64,000 nucleotides of DNA, from positions 2,480,001 through 2,544,000 of the forward strand of contig WACJ01000516.1 of assembly GCA_008973525.1 (NCBI GenBank), read 5' to 3'. The first letter of the stretch is position 1. Each line of letters begins with the position of its first letter. Below, piece after piece: positions 1 through 13,900 of this stretch. The DNA is from Stenopsyche tienmushanensis. Taxonomy: Eukaryota; Arthropoda; Insecta; Trichoptera; Stenopsychidae. The position numbers and the translations under genes are program-made. A model generated the notes under the pieces. It saw only the letters and a list, made by a program, of their open reading frames with translations. It was not told where the DNA came from and made no database searches.

Positions 1-284
1 CTTGTCAAAAGAGCATGTTTTTGACGCTTCGATGTCAACCATCTTCAAAATAGTACACTTCCACGATACAACGTAAGCGTAGATTTATTGCGTAATTTTT
101 GATCTGATGATCTCTGTATGATAACTTAAAGATAGATATGCCTCGTATTGGCTCTATAGAATTATCTATGCGTACAAATTTACCATGCAATTCATTAAAT
201 TCAGGATTTTGCATATTTTAGATCGATTTAAACATTTAAACAAAAAAAAAAAATTTAACATTTTCATTATTAACATTTAAAAAT

Positions 285-512
285 TTAAACAATCCACCCA
301 TCTTCTTTGGACAACTTCGTTTTGTAATGAGAGTTCATAATCATTCTGTACGTGTCCGATCACGAGGCGCTGATTCGTCATGTCAGCTGTCTGAAAAGCG
401 GACCGGTCGGATACACATACCTTGTGGCCACTCCGTCCCCTTTTAAGGCTTTTTGCGGCATTTTTTATTATCTGTATGATCACGGAAGCTCTCTCAGAGG
501 CTAATTTAACGG
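285..512 (+). repeat. fragment of dispersed repeat family A (hAT-like)
   Basis: This stretch matches parts of 28470-28720 and 52465-52735 on the same strand. Shared blocks include the 'ggacaacttcgttttgtaatgag' region, the 'attcgtcatgtca' block, and the 'ctttttgcggcattttt' block. It lacks the terminal sequence that the other two copies carry, so it is truncated. An open frame runs through it, but no protein domain was recognised. Assignment to a hAT-like element rests on the terminus of the other copies. Confidence 0.7.
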
Positions 513-3500
513 GTCTTCGTCTTGGATCTTGCGAGGAAAAATCATGTTCGTCATTACCTTCCGAGGAAAATAGCTGCGAAAACTCGCTTCGATACATTCA
601 CCCAGATGACTTGTTAGGTGAGCGTTTACAGATCAAACTCAGAGCTCATGTTACCTTCAATATCGAGCGTACAAGGATGTGAAAAGTATATAACCAATAT
701 AGATTCCCATTAATGGATACTGAGGAGTGCAGTAGTGGTCTTCGTATGAGGATGATGACGAAAATGTAGGAAGTCTCGCAACTTTAACCGGCATCGTTGT
801 CAGAAGACCCACGATGTCGTTTAAAAGGTTAAGTTAAATTGACTTCTTCGTTTAACTCCCATATGTGAAAGTTGTTATGCAAACACAATAAGTATGGAAT
901 ATAAGCGAACGTGTATTTGTATATTTAACATTAGATCATCGAGGAACTTATCCGTCTCATAAACGTATTGTTTTGATAATATCTTAGTCACTTCTACTGC
1001 AAATAGCCCACCTAAGCTATTTTTGAAGTAACGTTAATTTGAGAAATCAATGTCAAAAAGCTGTCACTGTTAGTTTCCATCGACCCAAAAAAGAATAAAA
1101 GCTTGAAGCATAGCTAATAAAACTGTGGAAGGTAGTAATTTCGCACTGTAAGGAAATATTAATTCAAAATTTCACACATAGCCTGCTTTGTATGTTGAAT
1201 GTACATTCAAATAATAATTCAGTACCAGATGTAATTAATCTTCTTGATAACTTGTAAGTCTCAGCTAGATTGAATTCGCAGTTGTACATGATTGATATAG
1301 GCCCTCGTTGCGTCCTTGGTATATTTTGACTGCGGACCTTAGTTGTAAAATTGTTTGTGTTTTACAAATTTCCCATATAAATGTACCATGCTAAACCTTC
1401 TCATAAATTATGCTGTTTCTGAGCTACTTCACAATATTTCATAATTTAAATACAGAATATTCAATAGACGGTTGTATTTCTGACGAACTATTTCTCAATA
1501 AGGGTCGATGATATATATTTCATTTTCACATTGGATTATTCGGTGTCATCTCCAAATATAGTCGATCATCTAAATACATATAGAAGTAGTAAACATTTCA
1601 TGTTATGTGTGATTGAAATTTATGGCGCTCGGTGAGAAATGTGATCCATGCTGATGTCATTCCAATATGACAATCTTTTATGTCGACCATTTCGTTGCGT
1701 CTGAAAATAAGCCACATAGACAAAACATGCTCTGTTGATCAACCATTTATATATTTATTTTGCATTATAAATTATATTTGATCAAATAGGACACGTTCTT
1801 AAATTCTTTTAAATGCGAATTTATCGTGGGTGGTTAGACAGGATCCCTGGCTCGTTGGACCACCCCTTTTGTTCATTGTTATATGTATTACATTGAAAAT
1901 GACTGTATTAACCGCATATTAATTTTTGTTCGTTTTAGTTGTTTATGCCGAGAGTCAAATAAAATGTGGTTTTCGTTTGTGAAACGTCAATGGGATTTGT
2001 TAAACTAGATAATTATGGTTCAAAATGTAATAAACACAAAAATAAATCCTATCAATAATATGTATTAAAAAAAGCATTTCGATGACGAAAGAAACTTATG
2101 GGACACCCTAATATAATGATAAATGTCGAAATTTAAATAGTCAACTGACACACAGGGAAATATGTAATCATTTATTTAAATAATGCACACTATATCTAAT
2201 CAATTTGGAACATATTATGCGAATTAAATTTAATCACAAATATCTGAACGACCATATGTGTACGGTTGTCTTTTTTTTTGACTGTCAAATTATTTTTATT
2301 TAGCCCATCAAATTTTATGTCTTGTGTAGTCTTTTCATATCTACTGTTTACTACAGTGATTTTATCCTTCGCAAATTTTAATTTGATTTTTTTGCATTCT
2401 CAAATAACGATTCTGGTGCAAAATATAATTTTTGTCTCATTGTCTACATATGTATTAGATAAAATTATTAGTCAGCTGTATCCAACTGATTTATTATCAA
2501 CGTTTAAAATTCTCCGGCTTTAAAATCTTTTAATTTTCAGATGATAAGTTTTGGTTCTGAGAATTACGAATAAATTGAATTTTTTTTATAGAGTTTGATA
2601 AACATCAGAAATCGGTTTATACAATATTATCTTCGTTAGTACTAAATCCGGCGTTCTTTTATATCAAATTTTCCAATAAAGACGATCACGATCTTATAAG
2701 CATGAAACTTTTTTACTTTCTGTCAAAATGTAAATATGGTGAATTGCCTCAGTTATCATTGTAAACGGCTATTATAAACGGCTGCCCCAATTAGGCGTAA
2801 TCAATTCACTTTATTGTATAAATTATAATTCATGACGTACAAAAATAATAGCAAACGCAGTAAAATAACTTATGTCTAATGCTCATGGTGTACAGATAAG
2901 ATAATCAAAAGAGTATTTCATATCCTCCTTGACATTGATAATCATGTAGTGGTTGCGAACACTTCTTTGTCGCAGTGCTGACTAGTGAAATTTCAAGGCT
3001 TTAGCCGCTTTTGTGATCGCCAAACACACCATGCTCGATCCGGACATAAACGTATGCAAATTATTAAAATTTAGAGCTACGCAAACAATTACCGACATGC
3101 AGCCTTAACCATTGAATCGGAACATCCCATGTTTGTTTTCATTAAATCTACGCAAGGTTAGCGCTGTAATTTTGCCAAATATGTCTCCATTGTGTCATAG
3201 AATACATTAATATATTACGGATTCATTTTTCCGCCACTCCAGACGTCGACAGGTTGACTTTGATCCGTGAAAATTTGCTGTCAAAACTCGACATTGCCCA
3301 CCTTTATAAAATAAACATCAATGATTCAAGTGTCGCGTGGGGGTTTCAATCACCCCATCGCTATGCTGAAATCGTGGAATACATCTAGAAAATTTTCCTC
3401 TTGGATTTTGACAGGCGATGTTGGATGACATTGATTATAACGAGCCATTGCATGAAAAGGGTCAACATTTAACCCACAATCAGGAGAGGCGTAATTTTAT

Positions 3501-4039
3501 AACAGGACAACGCATGTCCTCATGTTGCGATAATGAAGCAGAACGAAATAATGGAGCCACACCACATCCTCTCTGCATTTCGGGTTTAGTCACATCTGAT
3601 TTCATTACGTCATTAAGTAAACAACAGTAAATGTGTTATTTGCAAATATTATATATTTTATTCCCTTTTATCCTTTGCAAACATCCTTTAGATTAGTGAA
3701 TCCAATCCCGAGCCAAGATCTCTATCCCGAATTAAATAAATTACATTGATAAATTAGATCAAAAATGACTAATAAGTTCATTTATTTAATATAAAAAATA
3801 ACCTTGCTGCTGAAAATGCACGCTCAGCCTCCACACTCGTTGGAGGTATCGTCATCAGATATTAAAATGCTAGTTCGAGTTGATGACCGCGTGAGCCCCC
3901 ATTTTCGTATAACACCATCAATGTGACTGATAAAATTTCTTTCTGCTGAGACACGGACTAAAATTCGCCAAATTCCCGATTTCCCGACAAATTATTTATT
4001 TCCGTAGCTGCAAATGAATACATATATACTATAATACTT

Positions 4040-4165
4040 TGATGTGATTCGTAATTATATATCGGAGGAATACAAAAATTCTGAACCCCGTATCTATTAT
4101 ATTTCATATCGATATTCCCATTATTAGGGTCGAGGTGTAGTAAATACATCACCGGTAGGGAATGG
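4040..4165 (-). repeat. fragment shared with 53335-53425
   Basis: Read in reverse complement, this segment resembles 53335-53425. Both contain a stretch with 'ctaataatgg', 'atatgaaatataat' and 'ggggttcagaattt' in the same order. In the other copy the stretch lies beside a mariner transposase remnant. This piece is probably a flank of the same composite transposon, but no coding sequence was recognised here. Confidence 0.6.
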
Positions 4166-7100
4166 TTAATATAATAATACTTGTTTCGAAGAAAGTATTT
4201 TTTTTCCTTTTCGGATTGTTACGCAAGACCCATTTATAAGCAACTCGTTATCTCCATCTATATAGTCAGGATAATATCTTTCTTCCAATCGATTATATTC
4301 CTTTGATTTTCCTACTTATATTTATGCCATATCCGTTATCGAATGTAGACGATATCCTCTGAAGATTTTCCCAGTAATAAAAGATGTTTATGTGATGATT
4401 TCTCGTCTTCCGCATGTGGTGAAATTGGAAAATGTTATTCGTAATGAATTGGACGTATGAATGAGCGGCGAAGTTATAATTACTTTTAATTGATTTTCCC
4501 CTCATAATCATGATTTGAATCGGAACATTTGTAATGGGAGTCCAGGAAGAACTAATCCGATATATCAACGTTTTCAGAGTTGCTTTAAATTTGTATTTAT
4601 TTCGAAATGAATTTTGAGTTTCATCGTGGAAGTGTTTCACTCTTTCAATCGTCTCAAATCCGTCGTACCCATATGAAGCTTACAGACAATCACTCGTATT
4701 TAATTGGTGCTTTGGGGACTAGTTATTTGTTGATGCATTTATAATTAATATAATCCAGGATGTTGTTAATTAGCTCACCGTCAACTTTGATCCTGTGCTG
4801 TTCTTGGAGTGATTTATAAAATGGGGTTTAGTAAATTAGAAGCAATGGGTGAGAAATCGTACCCTTAGCTGACTCCTGTCTCGTCTGTTTTCTTTCTATG
4901 CTCATTACAACCAATTAATTCCAGTTGAGACAAAATCTAATTCTATGACAAAATTGTTCTACGACAAAGTATTCAGGATACACATGCTCATAAAACCAAA
5001 TTTCTGACTTAAGTTAACTACTTATATCAATTATGTACATCTTAGCAGACCACAAGAGATTGGTATATTTCCATGAAAAACATGTGGCAATTTTGAACGA
5101 TTTGATTTAATATATTCCAATAATTTCAATGTGATTCAGACAATTGTGAATGAGGCGAATCTCAATATGATATTAATTTTAAACTGCTCTTTACGATTCC
5201 TGTTCCACAAAATATCGTTTATCTCTGGTACTATTGCATAATAACATGTATTCATATTTCATCCATTCTCCATGGTAAATTTTCATATAAATTATCCATA
5301 GCGCTTTGGGCTAATGGTATTTTAATATATTTTACGTAACCAATCATCATGCAGCTTGTACAAATGTATTTACGTTGAATATTGCAATTAATTTATTTTT
5401 GGGACTAATTTAGTTCCCGCTTCAGAAAGAGAGTCGACTTTAAAATATCATGTTCATATCATGGCCATTCATCGTCTGTTCACATCATCACACGAACTGT
5501 CCATTGATTTTCTACAAAGCTGATTCTTTCTCATTTTGTTGTTTTGGTATTGCAAGTAAATAAAACGGCAATCAATCGCGATGATGTTGCCGACGACTAT
5601 AAATTTTTTTGGGATCTATAAAAATATTAATATTATATGTATGTATTTAATATTGTAATGCTTTAAAAGTTGCATCCTTCAATCAAGTCCCCGCGCTACA
5701 ACTTCAGCCACGTCTCTTAAAGCCCTAGCCACCTTACATCGAAAGTTAACGACGTTTATTTAAGAAAAAATAACGAAAACTACTTGTAGACAAAAAAGTA
5801 GCTTTGTAGATTTTAATTTAATGCCGGCATGTACAATTATTCAGGTTTCAAAAATTGTTATCAATGTCCGCAACGTTGAAAGCTTAGTAGACTGCAACAT
5901 TCCTGATTTAAATTGAATAAACACTGCCTGAAACAAAAATTAGCTTTGTTTTCGATTAGCGTTTAAGTCTCAAAATTAACATATTCTTGTTAATATTTAT
6001 TTGTCCTTTTATCATTGATTTAACATTTTTATCTTGTTTCACCAGAGCTCATCATGTACCGTTGGGATTTGCTCATCAAATTAAATCGTAGTGCACACTT
6101 TATATATTTTACGTAAACGTGTCGTGTTATTCATGTACATATTATGTTTAAATGACGTAGATACTAGTGCACATTAAAAAATATGTTGAATCTGTTTTTC
6201 GTATGAAAATATTTATTTTTAGTTCATCTTCGTAATACGACATTTGATATTATGTCGAAAACAGTGTGCCCTTGGAATATTTTGTTATCAGGGTCATTTT
6301 ATACGTTCTTCGCTTCAAAATCATCGCTGATTTTGTATGATAGATCGACCTCATATGGTTCTGAGGACATTTAAGGGATTTATTTGTTCGAATCTGCTTG
6401 CATCGAAAACAGGCATTGCTTTAAATTGATGTCACGGTCGTTCAAAATGCAAAAGGTATTTAACCTATTCTATAGTTGGCGATGAATTGTTTCGTTTTAG
6501 AATTCACTTTATAGTACAAGGCCTTGCGTACATTTCCAATAAGGTTTTACAGTACGTAAATGGTGAGTAATAGGAGTGTTTATGCGATTGAAAATGTTCA
6601 TCATCCGAGTATCATTGCTGTCTGGTAATTTCAGAATTTATGTTATATATGGCTTTAGATAAAATTAATCATAATAAAGTAACATAGTAGAGTGTAAGAA
6701 TTATACATTATAATGATATCATCGATAGCTTGATGGAGTCTTTTCTAGGACAAAAGCATCAATTGAACCCCAATTTTATTTATACTTCAGCTTTGTCACA
6801 TGACCTTCTCTAACAATACCACAAACCATATTTTCCACCAGACATTAAAAAAATCTTAAATATCTCTAGATTTTCATATGTACTGATATTTTCATTGATC
6901 AGAGGGGAAACATTAATTGCAAACATATTTTCACAAATTATGTTTTCTCTTAATAGAAGCGTTATATAAGAGTCATTAGTTTAAATGCAGCTGCTATTTT
7001 TTATGGACAAATATATTCCAACAATTTTTTTTTCAATCACACAACAAAAGTGGAACAATCTCACGATTAGAATGGCACATTTATTTAGCCATGACCTCGC

Positions 7101-7932
7101 CTTGTGATTCAATATTCCTGATCTACATTAGACGACATTAAAAAAATATTGCCAAAATCAGCAAAGTACCTCTTACTAAATTATGTAATGTAAATGTCTT
7201 TTAGGGACTTGACATTCCATTAAAGTTCATCAGCTTGACTAAGGAAGTGCAAACCCCGTCCTAAGTGTCTGTCGATTTCGATTGACCCTACCCTTCTGAA
7301 AAGTCGGATACCTTCTTAAGTACTCGGATATTAAAATTAAAAACCATAAGCCTGAAAATTTTGAATAATGATTCCATAAAGATGTAAAATATTATTATAT
7401 ATAATTTTATATTAAAATTACAATTTATATTACAAATAAAATATGTATTTAAAATAATAATTATAGCAATTCATAATTTTTCTGTAATATTGCCTTTGAC
7501 TATTTTTTATCAGCTGCTTATCAAATTTTCAAACCAAATTCCAGAAGAATTTGAAAATATTTTATACTTAAAATATTTCATGTTTTTCTCTAGTTATAAG
7601 TTATCTAAACCTTGATTATATGACAATGACAAGATATCTTAGATTAATAATTAATTCTAATCTTGTTTCAGATTTGGTGAAATCAATTGTCAAGAGTTTT
7701 TGTGATCACACTCAAGTCTTCTGGTACTAAGCCAACAAGTGAATTTAATACACTCAGTTTATAGTTGAAAAAATGTGCAATATGTTAAATTATTTTTCAA
7801 AGCCGTTATTTTAACGTCGCTTTTCGGTGAATAAGTGATTTTAGTGCGTAGTGAAAAAATGAATAGAAAAGTGGATATTGATATTAAATCGTGAGCACTG
7901 TGGCTCCGTCCGAAGAAAAAAGCAGCGGCAGC

Positions 7933-10900
7933 ATGGGGGGCTCAAGCAGCAGACGCTCGGAGAGCAACCGCGGTGGATGTAGTAATAATACGGGAGGCGT
8001 AGGGCGATTGTCTCTCGACGCCTTCTACTACATTCACCACTTCTGGGACATCGCTTGCGATCCGCAGCACATAGAGGTTTGTCAAGATAGGATCAAAATA
8101 TGTTATCCAAAAATCGATAGTATTATTTGTTTCTTTGTTTCCGATAAAATGGAACCTATCATAATTTTATAATTTCAAATATCTAATCAAAATAATCATA
8201 TTTATGGAGACAAATTATTTTGACGAATATTATTTCATTTATATATTATTTACAGTTGTGGAAGGTAGACAAGGAGCAAGACGTACGGGCTCATTGAATA
8301 CCTCAACATCTGCACCTCCACGTACAAATGCTGTTCGCCCATCCCCTGCTGCCCAACAACCGGGAAATATTTCCGAAGAAGAGGTTATTTTGTTTGATTA
8401 GTCACTTACAAGTATTAGTTATAAAAAAATACTAGTTGCATTGAAATTAATCAGATTTATGTAACAATATAATTATATGTTTTTCAGGAAGATGTTATGG
8501 AATGTCCATTATGCTTGGGAGTTTTCGACGCTGAAAATTTTCCACCCCTCTCTACATGCTCTCATCGTTCATGTGTACATTGTTTACGGCGTTATCTTTC
8601 TATTGAAATCCATGAATCCCGCGTTTGTATTGCTTGCCCTGAATGCTCTGAACCTATGCATCCTAACGGCAAGTTAATCTTTATTTTTAGTTGGATTTAA
8701 ATTCAATTTATGAACTTAAAATTGTTCTGATCTTTCTTCTATAAATTTTGCAAATTTAATAAAACAAGTTTTTGTAATAATTTCTAATATTTTTTTATCT
8801 TTATAGATATAAAACAAATTTTAAATAATGAAGTTATATATGAAAAATATGAAGACTTCATGGTGAGACGAGTATTAGCTGCAGATCCTGATACAAGGTG
8901 GTGTCCTGCGCCTGATTGCAAGTATGACATGTTTTGAATATTTGGCAATACTAAACTTAAAATGCATATTATGTCGTTTTACTCATTTTCTTTATAAAAG
9001 TTAGTATAGAATATTTATTCGGAAGAGTTAATTTCAATGCGAGTTTATTTTTAGTTTTGCAGTTGTGGCACAAGGATGTGCTTCATGCCCGGAATTGATA
9101 TGCCAAGCACCAGGATGCGGAAGAGCATTTTGTTACCACTGTAAAGCTGCATGGCATCCGAATCAAACATGCGATGCTGCAAGACGTCAAAGAGCACCGC
9201 CTGCAGCTCCCGCCCCTCCTCCTCAACCGCATCTTTCACCGTCTGAAAGTGATCATACTGGTAAATTCACTACTTATACCATAATTGAATTGAACCATTT
9301 TTATACTTTTGTTATCATTTTTTTATATGTAAATTTAAAATCATTTTCTACTATCATATACGATCATAGTAATTATTTACTCTGCACTGTTTGCCTTTGA
9401 TTTTCCGAAGGATAATAAAAAAAACTGATTTTGTGAAGAAGCTTTAACTTTCATTTAGCTTTACTCAGATATTTAATTCGATTTAATTTTCATTTTCAGG
9501 ATTAGTAAAACCGTGCCCGCGGTGTTCCGTGTTGATAGTAAAAATCGAGGACGGCTCATGCAATCATATGGTATGCTGCGTATGTGGATCTGAATTTTGT
9601 TGGCTTTGCATGAAAGAAATATCAGATCTTCACTATCTCAGGTTTGTATTTATACACTTACGCTTATGGCATTATAGAACTTTAATAATCCATTTTTTTA
9701 TTATCTTATAATTTTATTCATAATATTGCACAACAATTAATTATGGTAATATTAATAGTCACATGTATTATGTTACAGCCCATCCGGGTGTACATTTTGG
9801 GGTAAAGCGCCCTGGTCACGAAAGAAAAAATTACTGTGGCAACTCGGCACGCTGGCCGGAGCGCCGTTGGGTATCGCGCTACTCGCCGGAGTCGCAGCGC
9901 CCGCTCTTCTTTTAGGACTACCCGTCTGGGCTGGCCGAAGGGCTCGTGCGCGATGCCGAAAATTACCGCCTGCTAAACGACGTGCGATCGTCGCCGCTGC
10001 CGTAGCCGCTGCGGTGAGTATATTGATATTGTTATATTGTCACAGGTACATAATATTCAAAACATATTTATAATATAGGTCAATCGATATATGAACTTTT
10101 AAAGTAAACAATGTTCATTAGATCTATATAATAGGAAGACCAAAAAGTAATATAAGTTAACACTGCTATATTGTTAATTACTAGTAAGATGTAATAGTTT
10201 GTAGCAGGAAAATGGTCAGTATTAGTTAATAACTAAATTCATAATTTTCAAAATTATGCAGCAAAGATTGTGCGAGAAAAATCTATGGAGCTTTGTCTGA
10301 CTGTCCGAACGCAGCACCCTTTGGTAGAGTCGCTGCAGCATCTTCCAGTTCCATAAAAAAATGATTAATTAACATTGACCATGTCTGATACTATAGAGAA
10401 ACATTTTTTTGAATAAAAACGTTTTGAATTTTTAATCACAGCAAGGACATCATAAATATTAATAGGAATTGTATTTTGATGTTTTTATTTCGGTAAAATA
10501 TTTTTTTTATGCATTAAAGAATATTATTGTTCCTTTTCGGTCTGTCTATTGTACCAGGTATTTTTTAAAAAAACAGTAGTATCTAGATCACAAATGCACA
10601 TGTTTCATTTTATCTCATTTTACATGGATTCTTTTCCATCGAGCTCGCTAAGCTTTTTGATTTTACGCATACATTTTGTGCTCACTTTAAACATCTGGAA
10701 ATCTATACCTCTTTAGGAATGCAAACTATTGCACTTCAAGGAAGATGATAAACATTCGGGAGGGAGATAAATAATTAGTATTCTTTTAGTCGTTTCTATG
10801 TCATATTTATTCTAATGGCTAGTTTATATTACAAATTGTGGGGAATATTCTCTTTTGATATTTTTCAATCATAAGCGTGCAGGTTTTTATCCAAATACAA

Positions 10901-13900
10901 CGTAACAAAATCAGTCAAATCGAGTACGATTGATTTGAACGTTTGTTTTTTAGATATAATTTGATTCTACTCGCATGTCACGTAATTATTGTATGTCGAA
11001 GCGTCTGAATTCGAATCGTTCAGTCGAAACACTCGAGAATAATCATAATTTGGCAATCGGTACACGACTCTGACGACGTTTAAATAACTATTTTGCGCAT
11101 TAAACTCTAATATATTTACTTCGATATACGTATATATGTCGTTCGTATTTCGTATTTCTAAATATTAAATAATTTGAAAATATCACGTTCAGTCGACTGC
11201 ACTGCGTGGATCGCGACACGGTCGAATCCGAATTCGCGTTGCGGATTTCGAAGAGTCCGTCCTTCGAGTCGTTCGATCGCCGCTGGAATTTTCTTTCGAA
11301 CGAAACGTTCCGTTGACACAATTCAATTCGTCCGTATGTTCGCGCACACTATTCGGGTTTACACTGCTTAAATTATAAGGCTTCGATGCGGACGCTCGTC
11401 GTCCTACTCGAGCTGCTCGTCGATGAAAGCCCCGTCCAGGAGGCCGTCCTCGGCGGCGTCCTGCAGCGCCTGATGCAGACGCCTCTCGGCGCGGGCGTCG
11501 CCGAGCGCGACGTCGACGCTGCCCAGGCACAGCAGCAGGGCCAGGAGCTGCGAGCGCCGCAGCTCGCGGGCGAAGCGCGTCCGCTCCCAGCCGAGCCCCT
11601 CGGCGTCGGAGCCCAGGCGGGCGCAGCCCTCGGCCACCGCCTCGAAGTAGCCCTGCACGAGCTCGTCGGCGCGCTGCCTCCGCGTCGACCCGTCCACCGA
11701 CGACACCAGTAGCAGCGCCACGTCGTTCGTCGGCCTGAAACGTCGACGCCGCCGTCACTCGTCGCTCCCGTCGCTCCCGTCGCTCTCTCCGCTCTCGTCT
11801 CACTCACCTGCTCAGCGTCACCATCTGCCAGTCCAGTATGCAGCACTCCGTGACGCCGTCTTTTTCGCGGAACATGAGATTGTTGCACCAAAAGTCAGTG
11901 TGGGTGATGACGGACATGGGCGGCGCCGGCCTGAGCAGCGTCTCGATCAGCTTGCGAGTCCTCGGTCTGAGCGCCTCCAGGGAGTTGTGGACGCCGTTCA
12001 GTTCTGAAATGCGAAAGGAGCGCGTACACGTGCGCGTTCGGTCGACGCGATCTGAAAGAAACGAACGTTTACCGGGTCTGTCTCTGAGAAAGCGCGCGAG
12101 CTGCGGGAGTCCGCGCTCGAGCAGCTGCTGGTAGCTGTCGGAAGGCGCGGTCGCTCTGAAAGAGAAAGGGGTAGCGCTCCGCCAGGGGCGGAGGCCCGCG
12201 CGCCGCCAGCACCAGAGACAGCGCGTGCACCCGGGCTATCGCGCTCAGCGCCGCCTCCACCTGCGTAAGTCGCCGAAGGTTACCCTTCCGCTTTCGAATC
12301 GCATCTCTGCGTTCGAAAGCGTCACCTGTCGAAACGTCAGCCCCTCCGAGAAGCTCGCCGTCTTGTAGCCCTTGGGTCGGACGTCCTCCAGGATCAGCGC
12401 GCTCTCGGGGGGCTCCGGGCTCCCTCCGGTGTCGGCCTTTCCTGAACACACGAACGTCGATCTTTAAACGCGGCCGCCGCGCGGGTCCTCGTCTCCGAGC
12501 GCCGGTCGCTCACCTTGTTTATAGTGCGCGTGATAGCATCTGGGCACGGGCAGCCTCATCGGCGGATCGGCGTCTCCCTGGACCGCCTCCAGATCCGGCA
12601 CGACCTGTAATTTTCCGACGCACGCTCGTTAGACGGGCCCGGGACGGCCTGCGGGTCGCGCTCGGGGCTCGGAGTCTACCTCGGTGTAGAACTTGATCTC
12701 CCTCAGATCGAACTGCGCCTCCGTGACGAAGAACCTGCTGAAGGGGTCCCTCGGCAGGAGCTTGACGACGAGGTCGGCGGACTTCGGCGCGTCCGTCGAG
12801 TCGACGCGGTAGCGCACGCTGACGGCGAGCACGTCCGAGAGGGCCGCCTGGCCCTCGCCGCAGCCCGGCCGGACCTCCACGTGGCGCAGCTCGCAGCGCG
12901 CTCCCGCGTTGGCCGCCGAGAGCGCCCCGAGGACCCACTCCTCGCTCACCGGGCACTCGGAGCCGGAGCCCTCGCCCTCGCCGTCCGAGCACGACGAGTC
13001 GGAGCCCTCGCTCTCCGACATCTGAAAGAGTCGACGCTCTCGTCATCGCTCCCGATCCGACCGGCGAGACGAGAGACGCCCGTCGCCCAGAGAGGGAGCG
13101 GAGACGAGAGCTGACGAGGTTCCTTCCTTTCGAGGGACGGCGGAGACGTGCCCTGATAATTTATCGAAAAATAGAGACGAGTACGCGTTCACCGGCGGCG
13201 GAGAGAACGTCGATCACCTTGAGATGATTCTTTTCCCTTATTTTTGCATCGCTTGCAATTTTCGACCGTCTGACTGTGAGATTTTTTTGCACCGTCGAAA
13301 ATGCAATTCGAATCTCGCGCAACTCGAATTCGAACTCTCTCGAAGGCGTCAACGCCGTTCGCCCCTCTCGAGCTCTCCGGGGCCGCTCCTCTCGATCGTC
13401 TCGACGGGCCGAGACGATTCGGAAGGAAGCGCATCCCCGACGAGACTGTCTCCCGACTGTTTTGATCGATCACGCGAAGGCGTTGCCGCCCCTCGGAAGG
13501 GCGACGCGTTTCCCGCTTCTCGCGCGCGGCGCGATGCGATTTTACGAACGAAAATATTACGAAGAGAGCGACGCCGACTCGGCTCACTTTCGAAATGGTC
13601 CGGTTTTTGGGCGCCGATCCGCGGACGTTCCGGTCGGCGGACGGACGTCCGGAGCGCGTGCTTCCCGGACGGAGGGTCGCGAGGAACTGTTCCCGGGGGC
13701 GACCGACCGGGCGGCGGCCACGTGGGGCGGCGCCGCCCCCGCCCCGTCGGCGACGCGACCGGAGAGCGCCCCGCGTGTCGAAGCGACGGAAACGTTTTCG
13801 TCCCGACGATGCATTCGCAAATCCGCCCACCCCTGTTGACGTTTCGCGATGCGACGAGCCCTTCTCCGTCACATTTGAGACATTTTTTTATTTCGCCCAC

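Larger units (their letters stand above)
1..7858. other. AT-rich upstream intergenic DNA
   Basis: No convincing coding exon was seen. Open frames here are short and low-complexity, as expected by chance in AT-rich DNA. The tract holds a fragment of a dispersed repeat near 285-512 and a piece of another repeat near 4040-4165, both listed separately. The last part, roughly 7650-7930, is presumably promoter and 5' untranslated sequence of the RNF19-like gene, but no promoter motif could be assigned with confidence. Confidence 0.6.

Noticed and set aside
2266..2523. Plus-strand 85-residue hydrophobic frame
   Set aside because: Phe/Leu/Ile-rich translation of AT-rich DNA with no splice context or recognisable domain; a chance frame.
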